Below, in pieces: positions 1-8,060 of a stretch of DNA of 64,000 nucleotides. The notes under the pieces were generated by a model that ran no database searches, was not told the origin of the DNA, and saw only the letters and a program-made list of their open reading frames with translations. A program made the position numbers and the translations under genes. Every line of letters starts with the position of its first letter. Positions within the stretch are counted from its first letter, which is position 1. Source of the DNA: Dinoroseobacter sp. (GTDB taxonomy: Bacteria > Pseudomonadota > Alphaproteobacteria > Rhodobacterales > Rhodobacteraceae); the NCBI GenBank assembly GCA_017643385.1, contig JAEPNN010000004.1:236753-300752 (forward strand). Direction: 5' to 3'.

Positions 1-281
1 ACCCGCATGCCTGCAAACTCAGAGGCGCGTCGATACTTGTACCAACTTCTCAACCGCTCCATGGGCTCGCGAAGAACAGCCATTGTATGCGGTACTATGT
101 CATAGGTTTCACGCAGGAACGGTCCCCAACTATGATGATATTCGCCCGCATTCATATGACGTACCGCGGGCGGGCCGCGCAGCACGATACTGCTATGCGC
201 GCTCAGCGCATCTTCCAACGCCGTTGTACCAGTTTTCGGGACGGCGAGGAAAACAAGCCTGTGATGCAGGAAGATCAGCAT
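1..281 (-). CDS. Sulfotransferase-family protein, N-terminal part (cut by window edge)
   Basis: The minus strand encodes about 93 residues that run off the left end. Near the N-terminus sits PKTGTTAL, the 5'-phosphosulfate-binding loop (P-K-x-G-T-T) of PAPS-dependent sulfotransferases. About 50 residues later comes LREPMERLRSWYKY, which fits the 3'-phosphate-binding R-x-P-x-x-R-x-x-S-x-Y segment. By family the protein would transfer sulfate from PAPS to a carbohydrate or other hydroxyl acceptor; the acceptor cannot be told. The ATG at 281 lies 36 bp after the lldD stop in the same frame, so the two may be co-transcribed. Two in-frame GTG codons at 302-305 are alternative starts. Confidence 0.72.
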   Translation of the reverse strand, partial: MLIFLHHRLVFLAVPKTGTTALEDALSAHSSIVLRGPPAVRHMNAGEYHHSWGPFLRETYDIVPHTMAVLREPMERLRSWYKYRRASEFAGMR

Positions 282-317
282 GGGGCGACCATGGCAATCC
301 ACCACTACGAGGTCAAA

Positions 318-1487
318 TCAGTTTGACTGCCAGCGGCCTTCAAAATCCTCTGGAATCAACAGAATGTCGCGATCAACAGTCGTGATATCGCGCCGGCCGC
401 ATAGAGCCATTGTCAGGTCCATCTCTTTGTGGATCACATCGAGCGCACTCGTCACGCCCTTTTCACCCATAGCGCCCAGACCATAGGTGAAAGCGCGGCC
501 AATCATGGTGCCTTTTGCGCCCATCGCCAATGCCTTCAGGACATCTTGGCCCGAACGGATCCCGCTATCGAGGTGAACCTCGACCTTGTCGCCAACGGCG
601 TCCACAATCGGGCGCAGCGATTTGATTGAACTGAGCGCGCCATCCAGCTGTCGTCCACCATGGTTGGAAACAGTGATCGCATCGACGCCCAATTCAGCGG
701 CTTTTCTGGCGTCTTCCACATCAAGGATCCCTTTCAGAATCACTTTACCGCCCCACATCTCGGCGATTTCGGCGACGCGCTTCCAATCAAGACTGTGGTC
801 AAAGGCCTCTCCAATCCAGGAGGTCAAAGAGCTCGGATCCGATACGCCCTGCGCATGCCCCACGATATTGCCAAAAAAGCGACGTTTGGTTCCAAGCATC
901 TCAAGGCCCCAAGGGACTTTGGTTGCCAAATTTGCCATCGATGCCGCTGTTAGCTTGGGTGGGGCGCTCATACCGTTTTTGATGTCCATGTGACGCTGGC
1001 CCATGATTTGCAGATCAACGGTGATTACCAACGCTGAACACTTCGCTGCCCTCGCCCTTTCAATCAGGCGACGCATGAAATCGTCATCCTTCAGGGTGTA
1101 GACCTGAAACCAGAACGGCTTCGTTGTGTTCGCAGCGACATCCTCGATCGAACAAATCGACATTGTGCTCAATGTGAACGGCACACCAAATTTTTCGGCC
1201 GCGCGCGCCGCTTTTATTTCTCCATCCGCCGATTGCATCCCCGTCAAACCAACTGGGGCCAATGCGACCGGCATCGCGCAGTCCTGCCCGATCATCTGAC
1301 ATTTCGTTGTGCGGTTGGTCATATCCACCGCGATGCGCTGACGGAACTTCAACTCATCAAAATCCGAGGTATTGGCCCTGAAGGTTGACCCGGTCCACGA
1401 CCCGGTTTCGGCGTAGTCGTAAAACATCTTTGGAACACGGCGCTTATAGAGGCGCTTCAAGTCCTCGATCTCGGTTATCTTGGGCAT
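318..1487 (-). CDS. lldD: FMN-dependent alpha-hydroxy-acid dehydrogenase, probably L-lactate dehydrogenase
   Basis: This 389-residue protein has the length and TIM-barrel motifs of the FMN-dependent L-lactate dehydrogenase / glycolate oxidase family. An N-terminal YDYAETGSWTG segment, the active-site SNHGGRQLDG (His276, Arg279) and the FMN-phosphate segment HLDSGIRSG...GAKGTMIGRAF are all present. It would oxidise L-lactate to pyruvate at the inner face of the cytoplasmic membrane, feeding electrons to the quinone pool. Other 2-hydroxy acids are possible, since the family is broad. The ATG at 1487 has an AAAGAG-like binding site. A GntR-type palindrome lies just upstream (1509-1524), and the sulfotransferase gene follows in the same direction. 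Confidence 0.85.
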   Translation of the reverse strand: MPKITEIEDLKRLYKRRVPKMFYDYAETGSWTGSTFRANTSDFDELKFRQRIAVDMTNRTTKCQMIGQDCAMPVALAPVGLTGMQSADGEIKAARAAEKFGVPFTLSTMSICSIEDVAANTTKPFWFQVYTLKDDDFMRRLIERARAAKCSALVITVDLQIMGQRHMDIKNGMSAPPKLTAASMANLATKVPWGLEMLGTKRRFFGNIVGHAQGVSDPSSLTSWIGEAFDHSLDWKRVAEIAEMWGGKVILKGILDVEDARKAAELGVDAITVSNHGGRQLDGALSSIKSLRPIVDAVGDKVEVHLDSGIRSGQDVLKALAMGAKGTMIGRAFTYGLGAMGEKGVTSALDVIHKEMDLTMALCGRRDITTVDRDILLIPEDFEGRWQSN

Positions 1488-1508
1488 GGCGTAGCTCTTT
1501 GGATCAAT

Positions 1509-1524
1509 TGGTATGACAATACCA
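1509..1524. promoter_or_regulatory. GntR/FadR-family operator-like palindrome upstream of lldD
   Basis: TGGTAT-GACA-ATACCA is a perfect 6-bp inverted repeat with a 4-bp spacer. Its first 11 bases (TGGTATGACAA) also match the FadR-subfamily consensus TNGTNNNACNA. It lies 22 bp in front of lldD and in the lldD/pth divergent region. An LldR-like repressor is the natural candidate, but no regulator gene lies in this window. Confidence 0.5.
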
Positions 1525-1631
1525 CCAATACTTTGCGCGCTGCAATGCGATTAAAAACCTGCGTTTGTTTGACCCGCTGCAAATTCATTGTCAGATACAT
1601 GCGCACACGTCGTTTGTAGAAGAGCACACCC

Positions 1632-2315
1632 ATGCGCCTTTTCGTAGGTCTCGGAAATCCCGGATCACAGTACGCTGGAAACCGGCACAATATTGGCTTC
1701 ATGGCCCTCGATCAGATTGCGTCCGACCATGGGTTTTCCCCCTGGAAAAACAAGTTTCAGGGAAAAGTTGCCGAAGGTCGCTTGGGACGTGAAAAAGTAA
1801 TCCTTCTCAAGCCTGAAACTTTCATGAATCGGTCAGGTCAGTCAGTGCGTGCAGCAATGGATTTCTACAAACTAGACCCTGTAGACATCACCGTTTTTCA
1901 TGACGAACTTGATCTCGCCCCCGGTCGGCTGAAGTGCAAAACCGGTGGAGGCCATGCGGGGCATAACGGGTTGCGTTCGATCCATGGTCATTTGGGTGAC
2001 GCCTATGCTCGTGTACGCTTGGGGATCGGTCATCCTGGCCGGAAGGAACTTGTATCAGGCTATGTGTTGCATGATTTTGCAAAGGCGGATCAAGACTGGC
2101 TGGACGACCTGATGCGTGGGATCGGGGACGGAGCCCCGTATCTGGCAGAGGGGGATACCGGCCGCTTCATGAACGCTGTCTCACTGCGTATCGCCCCCCC
2201 GCGATCATCCAAGTCAGCGGCCACCCCCAAAGAAAACACGCAACCAAAGCCGAAGGAGCCAGAAGCGCCCGATACGCGCAGCGCGTTGCAAAAGCTGGCG
2301 GACAAGTTTCGGTGA
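1632..2315 (+). CDS. pth: Peptidyl-tRNA hydrolase
   Basis: Pth cleaves the ester bond of peptidyl-tRNAs dropped by stalled ribosomes, recycling tRNA in the cytoplasm. The N-terminus ([20 protein letters not shown]) carries Asn9 and the catalytic His19. The FHDELDL segment supplies the conserved Asp, and [12 protein letters not shown] is the conserved substrate-binding loop. The 227 residues exceed the roughly 190 of E. coli Pth because of a Lys/Pro/Ala-rich C-terminal tail from about residue 190, which is common in alphaproteobacteria. The stop overlaps the GTG start of the next gene by 4 bp, so the two are probably translationally coupled. Confidence 0.95.
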   Translation: MRLFVGLGNPGSQYAGNRHNIGFMALDQIASDHGFSPWKNKFQGKVAEGRLGREKVILLKPETFMNRSGQSVRAAMDFYKLDPVDITVFHDELDLAPGRLKCKTGGGHAGHNGLRSIHGHLGDAYARVRLGIGHPGRKELVSGYVLHDFAKADQDWLDDLMRGIGDGAPYLAEGDTGRFMNAVSLRIAPPRSSKSAATPKENTQPKPKEPEAPDTRSALQKLADKFR

Positions 2316-3316
2316 GCGACAGGCTCAGAGCCGCTCTCATCAGCCAATCTAGGTCGTGTGAGACCCTTGGATCCCCGTTCATGGGGCGGCTTATGGCGCT
2401 TTTTGCTGAACGCCTGCAGTTCGGTTCGTCCGTTGCGGATCGGATCCTTGAGTGGCCGGGCGATGTAGGCCCAACGGGCCATTCCGTTCCCCTGAGGTTA
2501 GCAGGCGCTTTGCATGGACTTGTGCTCGAGCGGCTCGCCCTGACAGAAGTTTACCCGCCAACTCAAGTCTCGGATGATACGCTTTGGGCGGAAGTGATCA
2601 GAGCTTTCAACGCACATAGCGAGCGCATCCACAGATGGCTGGACAGCCCGCCTCAGACGAACGAAGTCCGTCGCAGCGCAGCGCTTATTCTTGGCGCAAG
2701 CCTGCTCAGCCAACAGTTTGGACTTCCATTGGTTCTGTCAGAGCTTGGTGCAAGCGCAGGGCTAAACCTAAATTTCGACCGATACCGTCTTGGGACCTAC
2801 GGTGCCCCAGATAGTGCGGTCTCCCTGACGCCGGATCTGGCAGGCCCGTTACCGCCCGTCTCTGCGCTCAACGTTATAGATCGCGCTGGCGTTGATCTGA
2901 ACCCGCTAGATCCAAACAAAGATAAATTGCGACTGCTTGCTTATTTATGGCCAGACCAACCCGAGCGTCTCGCGCTAACGCGCGCAGCCTTGGCTTTGGG
3001 ACCACCGAAGCCAGACCGCGGTGACGCCGCGAAATGGCTGGAGACGAGATTAAACAAGCCTCGCCAAGGCGCGCTTCATCTCGTCTATCACACTGTTGCT
3101 TGGCAATATTTTCCGACTGAAACCAAACAGAGTTGCAAGACAACTCTCGCCCGCGCCGCAAAAAACGCGACACCGGATGCGCCGATCGCACATCTCAGCA
3201 TGGAAGCCGACAAAATACAGGATGGGGCGGCACTCTCTTTGACAACCTGGCCCGAGGGAAAAACCGAAACGCTTGCTCGCGTCGACTTTCACGGGCGTTG
3301 GGTCAGGTTTATTTGA
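2312..3316 (+). CDS. DUF2332 family protein
   Basis: This 334-residue soluble protein belongs to the DUF2332 family, recognised from the [17 protein letters not shown] block (about residues 145-161) and the overall layout. The family has no established function; the Gly-rich block vaguely recalls nucleotide- or SAM-binding loops, but that is only a resemblance. The GTG start at 2312 overlaps the pth stop (GTGA), which fixes the start by coupling. No signal peptide or membrane segment is visible. Its place behind pth suggests shared transcription rather than shared function. Confidence 0.75.
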   Translation: MSDRLRAALISQSRSCETLGSPFMGRLMALFAERLQFGSSVADRILEWPGDVGPTGHSVPLRLAGALHGLVLERLALTEVYPPTQVSDDTLWAEVIRAFNAHSERIHRWLDSPPQTNEVRRSAALILGASLLSQQFGLPLVLSELGASAGLNLNFDRYRLGTYGAPDSAVSLTPDLAGPLPPVSALNVIDRAGVDLNPLDPNKDKLRLLAYLWPDQPERLALTRAALALGPPKPDRGDAAKWLETRLNKPRQGALHLVYHTVAWQYFPTETKQSCKTTLARAAKNATPDAPIAHLSMEADKIQDGAALSLTTWPEGKTETLARVDFHGRWVRFI

Positions 3317-3388
3317 CCTAATGCAAGCTGCAAGAACATTTGACAGATCAAGAATTGACGCCATCTGGTGTAGTGTCCCTAAAATGCG

Positions 3389-3790
3389 GTGAGCCCTATG
3401 ACCTATTCAAAAGCGCCCTCACTCAATGTCGTCGGAGCCCCCCTGCAGCCGTGCTCAACAAATCCACTCACTGGGTTTTTCCGAAACGGGTGCTGCGATA
3501 CGTCCGATATGGATACAGGCAGTCACACGGTTTGCGCGATCATGACCGCCGAGTTTCTAGCCTTTTCAAAATATGTCGGAAACGATCTGAGCACCCCTCG
3601 CCCGGAATATGGCTTTCCCGGACTGAAACCCGGAGACCAATGGTGTCTGTGTGCCGGACGTTTCATGCAAGCGCACGAAGATCTAGCGGCCCCAAAAGTG
3701 AAGTTGAGCGCCACTCATATGCGTGCGCTCGATGTCGTCCCTCTCGAGGTGTTGAAACAGCACGCGCTGGAACCCGAAGACGAGGGTTAA
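3389..3790 (+). CDS. DUF2237 family protein
   Basis: This 133-residue protein is recognised as DUF2237 from its spaced cysteines and signature blocks: NVVGAPLQPCSTNPLTGFFRNGCCDT near the N-terminus, then VCAIMTAEFLAFS, and the DQWCLCAGRF block. The four or five Cys in these blocks could bind a metal, but this is inference. The function of the family is unknown. The GTG at 3389 is used here; an ATG three codons later (3398) is an equally possible start, and neither has a strong binding site. It sits between the DUF2332 gene and a serine hydrolase with small gaps on the same strand. Confidence 0.75.
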   Translation: MSPMTYSKAPSLNVVGAPLQPCSTNPLTGFFRNGCCDTSDMDTGSHTVCAIMTAEFLAFSKYVGNDLSTPRPEYGFPGLKPGDQWCLCAGRFMQAHEDLAAPKVKLSATHMRALDVVPLEVLKQHALEPEDEG

Positions 3791-3862
3791 ACGCCGTCGG
3801 GTCACGCTGGACAACTTTCCCCGATTTGTGATGTCCTTGTCTTCCAACAGGGGGATGAGGTT

Positions 3863-5026
3863 ATGAGGAAATGGGTGCGCGGGCTGGCTTGGGCCATTGG
3901 CATCGTTGCGATCGCAGCAATTGCAGTTGGTCTATGGAAACGCGAAGAGATCACACGGCTCCTAGCGGTCAACTCGCTCTTTAAGGCCGAGCGGATTGTC
4001 ACCAATTTTTCCAACATGGATGCAGCCTTTCTAACGCGCGCGGTGTCGCGAGGGAACGGCCCTGTCACTCAGCTGGCCGTGGGTGAGTCAACCGCTCTAC
4101 CTGAAGGCACTGCCGATTGGATTGCTGACCGGCGTGTGACCGCGCTTGTGGTCTTGAAAGACGGCATGATCACGCATGAAAGTTATCATGAAGGCACCAG
4201 ACCTGATGATCTGCGTATCAGTTGGTCGGTCGCGAAAAGCTTCCTGTCGCTTCTCTTCGGCATTTTACACGGCGAAGGCACGATCCCCGATCTAGATGCC
4301 CAGGTCACTGACTATGTACCCAGCCTGGCAGAGACGGCCTATCGCGATGCCTCCATCCGCGATGTGCTGCAGATGGAAAGCGGAGTGCTTTTCGACGAGG
4401 ACTATCTCGATTTCAATTCGGACATAAACCGCATGGGCCGGGTCTTGGCCCTGGGCGGTACAATGGACGGGTTTGCCCAAAGCATAACAGAGAGCTTCGC
4501 CACACCCGGCGCACAGATGCAATATACCTCGATCGATACCCACATTATCGGGATGGTGATCCGGGCCGCGACCGGCCAGGACATTCCCAGCCTGCTGTCA
4601 GAACGCCTGATCGGGCCAATGGGCTTGGAAGCCTCGCCGTACTACCTGACCGATGGCGAAGGCGTGGCCTTTGTGCTGGGCGGTCTCAATCTGACAACGC
4701 GTGATTATGCCCGGATGGGCGAGATGGTTCGGAATTACGGTCGCCTGGGCGGGCAACAAATCGTGCCTGCACGCTGGGTCTATGACAGTACCCGGCCCAC
4801 CGCACTGACCCGGCCTGGAGCCATGCAATATGGCTATCAGTGGTGGATGCCAAAAGACGCTTACCCTGGCGAGGTGATAGCCCAAGGCATTTACGGACAA
4901 TACGTTTATATTGACCGAGATGCCGGTGTTGTGATTGCGGTCAACGCGGCCAATCGTGGATTCCGCGAGGCAGGAGAAAGCGACGGCAACATCGCGATGT
5001 TCCGCGAAATCGCCCGCTCGCAGTAA
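3863..5026 (+). CDS. Membrane-anchored serine hydrolase, class C beta-lactamase / esterase fold
   Basis: Residues 7-24 form one hydrophobic segment, so the 387-residue protein is probably tethered to the membrane with its catalytic domain in the periplasm. The S122-V-A-K125 tetrad in SWSVAKSFLS is the nucleophile motif of class C beta-lactamases, EstB-like esterases and D-aminopeptidases. QYTSIDTH near residue 215 fits the second (Tyr-x-Ser/Asn) motif. YQWWM and GIYGQYVYID in the C-terminal third are typical of this broad family. Substrate cannot be predicted; a true antibiotic-hydrolysing role is unlikely to be its normal job. Its end lies 2 bp from the convergent trpB stop. Confidence 0.8.
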   Translation: MRKWVRGLAWAIGIVAIAAIAVGLWKREEITRLLAVNSLFKAERIVTNFSNMDAAFLTRAVSRGNGPVTQLAVGESTALPEGTADWIADRRVTALVVLKDGMITHESYHEGTRPDDLRISWSVAKSFLSLLFGILHGEGTIPDLDAQVTDYVPSLAETAYRDASIRDVLQMESGVLFDEDYLDFNSDINRMGRVLALGGTMDGFAQSITESFATPGAQMQYTSIDTHIIGMVIRAATGQDIPSLLSERLIGPMGLEASPYYLTDGEGVAFVLGGLNLTTRDYARMGEMVRNYGRLGGQQIVPARWVYDSTRPTALTRPGAMQYGYQWWMPKDAYPGEVIAQGIYGQYVYIDRDAGVVIAVNAANRGFREAGESDGNIAMFREIARSQ

Positions 5027-5028
5027 CC

Positions 5029-6276
5029 CTATTCGACCGACCGGCCCTCAGGCCCGCTCATATCAAATCCCAGATGTCGAGCGACGGTGAAGATATCCTT
5101 GTCGCCACGTCCACACATATTCATGCAGATGATATGGTCCTTGGGCAGCTCTGGCGCGATCTTCATCACGTGGGCCAGCGCGTGGGACGGCTCCAACGCC
5201 GGAATGATCCCTTCAGTCTGACAACACAGCTGAAACGCCTCCAGCGCCTCTGCGTCGGTGATGGAAACATATTGCGCACGACCGATATCATTGAGCCAGG
5301 CGTGTTCAGGACCGATACCGGGATAATCGAGGCCTGCCGAGATGGAGAAGCCTTCAAGGATCTGCCCATCATCATCCTGCAGCAGATAGGTCCGGTTGCC
5401 ATGCAACACGCCCGGACGTCCACCAGTCAGCGACGCGCAATGCTCCATCTTGGCGTTCACGCCTTTGCCACCTGCTTCGACGCCGATGATATTGACCTCT
5501 TTGTCGTCAAGGAACGGGAAGAAGAGACCCATTGCGTTTGATCCGCCGCCAATGGCCGCAATGATCGTATCCGGTAAGCGGCCCTCCGCCTCATCCATTT
5601 GACCACGAGTTTCTTTTCCGATGATCGATTGAAAGTCCCGTACCATCGCAGGGTAAGGGTGAGGGCCTGCAACCGTACCGATGCAATAAAAGGTGTCGCG
5701 CACATTGGTCACCCAATCCCGCAACGCGTCGTTCATCGCATCTTTCAAAGTTCCACGGCCAGACGTCACCGGGATGACCTCAGCCCCCAAAAGGCGCATC
5801 CGGAAAACATTAGGGGCCTGGCGTTCAACATCATGTGCGCCCATGTAGACCACACATTTCAATCCGAATTTGGCGCAAACCGTAGCCGTTGCCACACCAT
5901 GCTGCCCAGCTCCGGTTTCGGCGATGATCCGTGTTTTACCCATACGGCGGGCAAGGATGATCTGTCCAAGCACATTGTTAATCTTGTGCGCGCCGGTGTG
6001 GTTCAGCTCGTCACGCTTCATGTAGATCTTTGCACCGCCCAGGTGCTCGGTCAGACGCTCGGCAAAATAGAGCGGGCTGGGCCGACCCACATAATGCTTC
6101 CAAAGGAAGTCCATTTCGTCCCAGAAGCTCTGGTCGGTCTTTGCGTGCTCGTACTGCTCCTCCAGTTCGAGGATCAGCGGCATCAGTGTTTCCGAGACGA
6201 AGCGTCCCCCGAAGTCACCAAAACGCCCGTTCTCATCCGGGCCGGTCATGAAACTATTGACGAGATCCTCTGGCAT
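5029..6276 (-). CDS. trpB: Tryptophan synthase beta subunit
   Basis: TrpB condenses indole with L-serine to give L-tryptophan, using PLP, in an alpha2beta2 complex with TrpA. The PLP lysine is K98 in [13 protein letters not shown], and GGGSNAMG binds the cofactor phosphate. [17 protein letters not shown] is the standard family N-terminus. The ATG at 6276 was chosen because GGAGG stands 9 bp in front of it; the frame stays open for 21 more codons upstream but that part does not look like TrpB. The result is 415 residues, close to the usual length. trpF lies upstream on the same strand with a 210-bp gap; trpA is not in the window. Confidence 0.96.
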   Translation of the reverse strand: MPEDLVNSFMTGPDENGRFGDFGGRFVSETLMPLILELEEQYEHAKTDQSFWDEMDFLWKHYVGRPSPLYFAERLTEHLGGAKIYMKRDELNHTGAHKINNVLGQIILARRMGKTRIIAETGAGQHGVATATVCAKFGLKCVVYMGAHDVERQAPNVFRMRLLGAEVIPVTSGRGTLKDAMNDALRDWVTNVRDTFYCIGTVAGPHPYPAMVRDFQSIIGKETRGQMDEAEGRLPDTIIAAIGGGSNAMGLFFPFLDDKEVNIIGVEAGGKGVNAKMEHCASLTGGRPGVLHGNRTYLLQDDDGQILEGFSISAGLDYPGIGPEHAWLNDIGRAQYVSITDAEALEAFQLCCQTEGIIPALEPSHALAHVMKIAPELPKDHIICMNMCGRGDKDIFTVARHLGFDMSGPEGRSVE

Positions 6277-6413
6277 AGGTCCTACCCTCCTGTCGCGCAC
6301 ATGACTTGGTAGGTGAGAGTGGCGGCAGTGACAAGACATCCATCACGGTCAGGTCGCCGAAGACCGCTGTGGGCTTAAGAAATCGCCGAAAAGTCATATC
6401 ACCCGGGGGCACG

Positions 6414-6442
6414 TTTGCTGACAAGACGAGCAGTCAGGCAAA
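6414..6442. other. Hairpin in the trpF-trpB gap
   Basis: TTTGCTGAC and GTCAGGCAAA form a 9-bp stem with one bulged base and a loop of about 10 bases, inside the 210-bp gap between trpF and trpB. It has no downstream T run, so it could be an mRNA-processing or stability element rather than a terminator. No Trp-rich leader peptide was seen in the gap. Confidence 0.3.
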
Positions 6443-6486
6443 TCTAACGCCCGTTGGTATGGACAAGACCACCTACCGAAACACGA

Positions 6487-7131
6487 TCAAGCGCGAAGCG
6501 CCGCATTACAAAACGCAGCAATCTTATCGGCGTCTTTCTCGCCTGGCGCGCTCTCAACACCGGAAGACACATCCACTTGCGTTGTTCCCGTCAAGGCAAT
6601 CGCCTCAGCCACATTTTCTGGCGTCAGGCCCCCGGCCAGCATCCAAGGCTTGCGCCATTTGCGCGTCGAGACCAGGCGCCAGTCAAAGGAAAGACCGTTT
6701 CCACCGGGAAGATCCGCATCTTTTGGGGGCTTCGCATCAACAAGGATCTGATCTGCGACCGCCTCATAGACAGGGATCTTATCCAGATCAGGGGCGTCCG
6801 CGATGCCAATGGCCTTCATCACAGGCAAGCCGACCCGTGATCGCAACTCCGCTACGCGTTCAGGTGTTTCGCTACCGTGCAGCTGAAGCATATCCAAAGG
6901 TACGGCAGACGAGATTGCGTCTATCTCTGCGTCTGTTGGATTTACGACCAATGCCACCTTGGCCACGCCAATGGGGACCTCAACAGCAAGCTCTCTGGTC
7001 GCTTCGATGGTTAAACATCTGGGGGACTTGTCGAAGAACACGAAACCAACGTATCGCGCGCCACACTGGGCCGCTGCCATAACGTCACCCCTGTGAGACA
7101 CCCCACAGATTTTTATACCTAGGTTTTGCAT
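6487..7131 (-). CDS. trpF: Phosphoribosylanthranilate isomerase
   Basis: TrpF converts N-(5'-phosphoribosyl)anthranilate to CdRP, the third step of tryptophan synthesis. The protein starts with the family signature IKICGV, whose Cys9 is the catalytic base, and the C-terminal [15 protein letters not shown] holds the catalytic Asp and phosphate loop. From ATG 7131 it has 214 residues, normal for the family; the 12 extra codons upstream overlap lapA and are left out. The gap to lapA is 4 bp, so it belongs to the rpsA-ihfB-lapA-trpF-trpB run that is conserved in many alphaproteobacteria. Confidence 0.95.
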   Translation of the reverse strand: MQNLGIKICGVSHRGDVMAAAQCGARYVGFVFFDKSPRCLTIEATRELAVEVPIGVAKVALVVNPTDAEIDAISSAVPLDMLQLHGSETPERVAELRSRVGLPVMKAIGIADAPDLDKIPVYEAVADQILVDAKPPKDADLPGGNGLSFDWRLVSTRKWRKPWMLAGGLTPENVAEAIALTGTTQVDVSSGVESAPGEKDADKIAAFCNAALRA

Positions 7132-7135
7132 AAGA

Positions 7136-7492
7136 CTAACGCGCGTCTTCAAGCAGCGCCAGAACATCGTCCTCGCCGCGAGCCTGACGTTTCTCTGATT
7201 TCAAAGCTTCCACTTCGCGCTTCAGCTTTCGGGCTTCGCGTCCTTGCCTCGTGGCTTCTATGCGATGTTTGTGCTCACGCAGCCACTCCCAGACAAAACC
7301 AATCAGTAAGCCCGCGACGATGCCGCCGAACACCATTATGAACAGGGGCATTTCAATCGACCAAGTAAGACCGGCAAATGCTCCGATATCTTCGGGAAGC
7401 AGTTTAAATTCGACGGGCGTCCGATTGGCAAACGCAACCGTCAGAAGAACAACTGCGAGCAGGGCCAGAAAGCCCCATTTCACATATCGCAC
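7136..7492 (-). CDS. LapA-domain (DUF1049) inner-membrane protein
   Basis: The 118-residue protein has two hydrophobic segments (about residues 5-24 and 48-70) separated by a short loop with [14 protein letters not shown] charged helical tail (residues 70-118, rich in Arg, Lys and Glu) probably forms a cytoplasmic coiled coil. This is the layout of LapA, which in E. coli works with LapB to control LpxC and thus LPS synthesis. No lapB is in the window, so the link to LPS control is by family only. The gene sits 5 bp after ihfB, its usual alphaproteobacterial neighbour. Confidence 0.8.
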   Translation of the reverse strand: MRYVKWGFLALLAVVLLTVAFANRTPVEFKLLPEDIGAFAGLTWSIEMPLFIMVFGGIVAGLLIGFVWEWLREHKHRIEATRQGREARKLKREVEALKSEKRQARGEDDVLALLEDAR

Positions 7493-7497
7493 TTGGC

Positions 7498-7785
7498 TTA
7501 GCCCTCTTGACCGTTCAGCCGGTCACGTAACAACTTGCCAGTCTTGAAGAACGGTACAGCTTTTGCCTCGACGGCGACCGCGTCTCCGGTGCGTGGATTA
7601 CGTCCGATACGTGCGTCCCGCGATTTCACCGAGAACGCTCCAAAGCCGCGAAGTTCTACCCGGTCGCCCCGTGCCATCGCTTCTACGATTTCGTCGAAAA
7701 CGGTATTCACGATCCGCTCAACATCACGTTGGTATAGGTGTGGATTCTCATCAGCGATGATCTGGATAAGCTCAGAGCGGATCAC
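7498..7785 (-). CDS. ihfB: Integration host factor beta subunit
   Basis: IhfB pairs with IhfA to bend DNA sharply at specific sites, affecting promoters, replication and recombination. The protein has [16 protein letters not shown] at the N-terminus, the conserved RGFGAFSV core, and GRNPRTGD, the DNA-intercalating arm with its Pro. GTG at 7785 is chosen as start because GGGAGGA lies just upstream and it gives 95 residues, the family norm; the longer frame adds 29 residues with no resemblance to IHF. Its place downstream of rpsA is typical for proteobacteria. Confidence 0.95.
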   Translation of the reverse strand: MIRSELIQIIADENPHLYQRDVERIVNTVFDEIVEAMARGDRVELRGFGAFSVKSRDARIGRNPRTGDAVAVEAKAVPFFKTGKLLRDRLNGQEG

Positions 7786-8000
7786 ATCCCCGTCCTCCCA
7801 ATTAGACTCTACTGCAATACTATAAGATGAAACTTGGCGTCTCGAAAAGCCAAACCCCTCAGAAAAGGGCATTTTTTCGCTTTGAGCGCAAAAACTACAG
7901 CTTTTTCCGCGGAAAATCGCTCAAAAAAATCCGTTTCCAATCGGAGCGCTGACTGTTCGCGATTCGGAAACAGTCCACAGTTTCGGACCCAGAATACAAA

Positions 8001-8030
8001 GCCCCCGCAGCACGGATATGCTGCGGGGGC
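8001..8030 (-). terminator. Terminator-like hairpin downstream of rpsA
   Basis: GCCCCCGCAGCA and TGCTGCGGGGGC form a perfect 12-bp stem with a 6-base loop, about 30 bp after the rpsA stop. The following minus-strand bases are T-rich but interrupted (CTTTGTATTCT), so it is a plausible rho-independent terminator or attenuator ahead of ihfB. Confidence 0.7.
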
Positions 8031-8060
8031 TTCAGTTTCAGACGGCGGAGAGCGCCAGAC

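Noticed and set aside
83..385. Plus-strand open frames at the left edge
   Set aside because: They lie opposite a minus-strand frame with clear sulfotransferase motifs and the end of lldD, and their products have no family features.
6277..6339. Longer trpB reading with 21 extra N-terminal residues
   Set aside because: The extra residues are Cys/His/Arg-rich, unlike TrpB, and the strong GGAGG binding site sits in front of the internal ATG at 6276.
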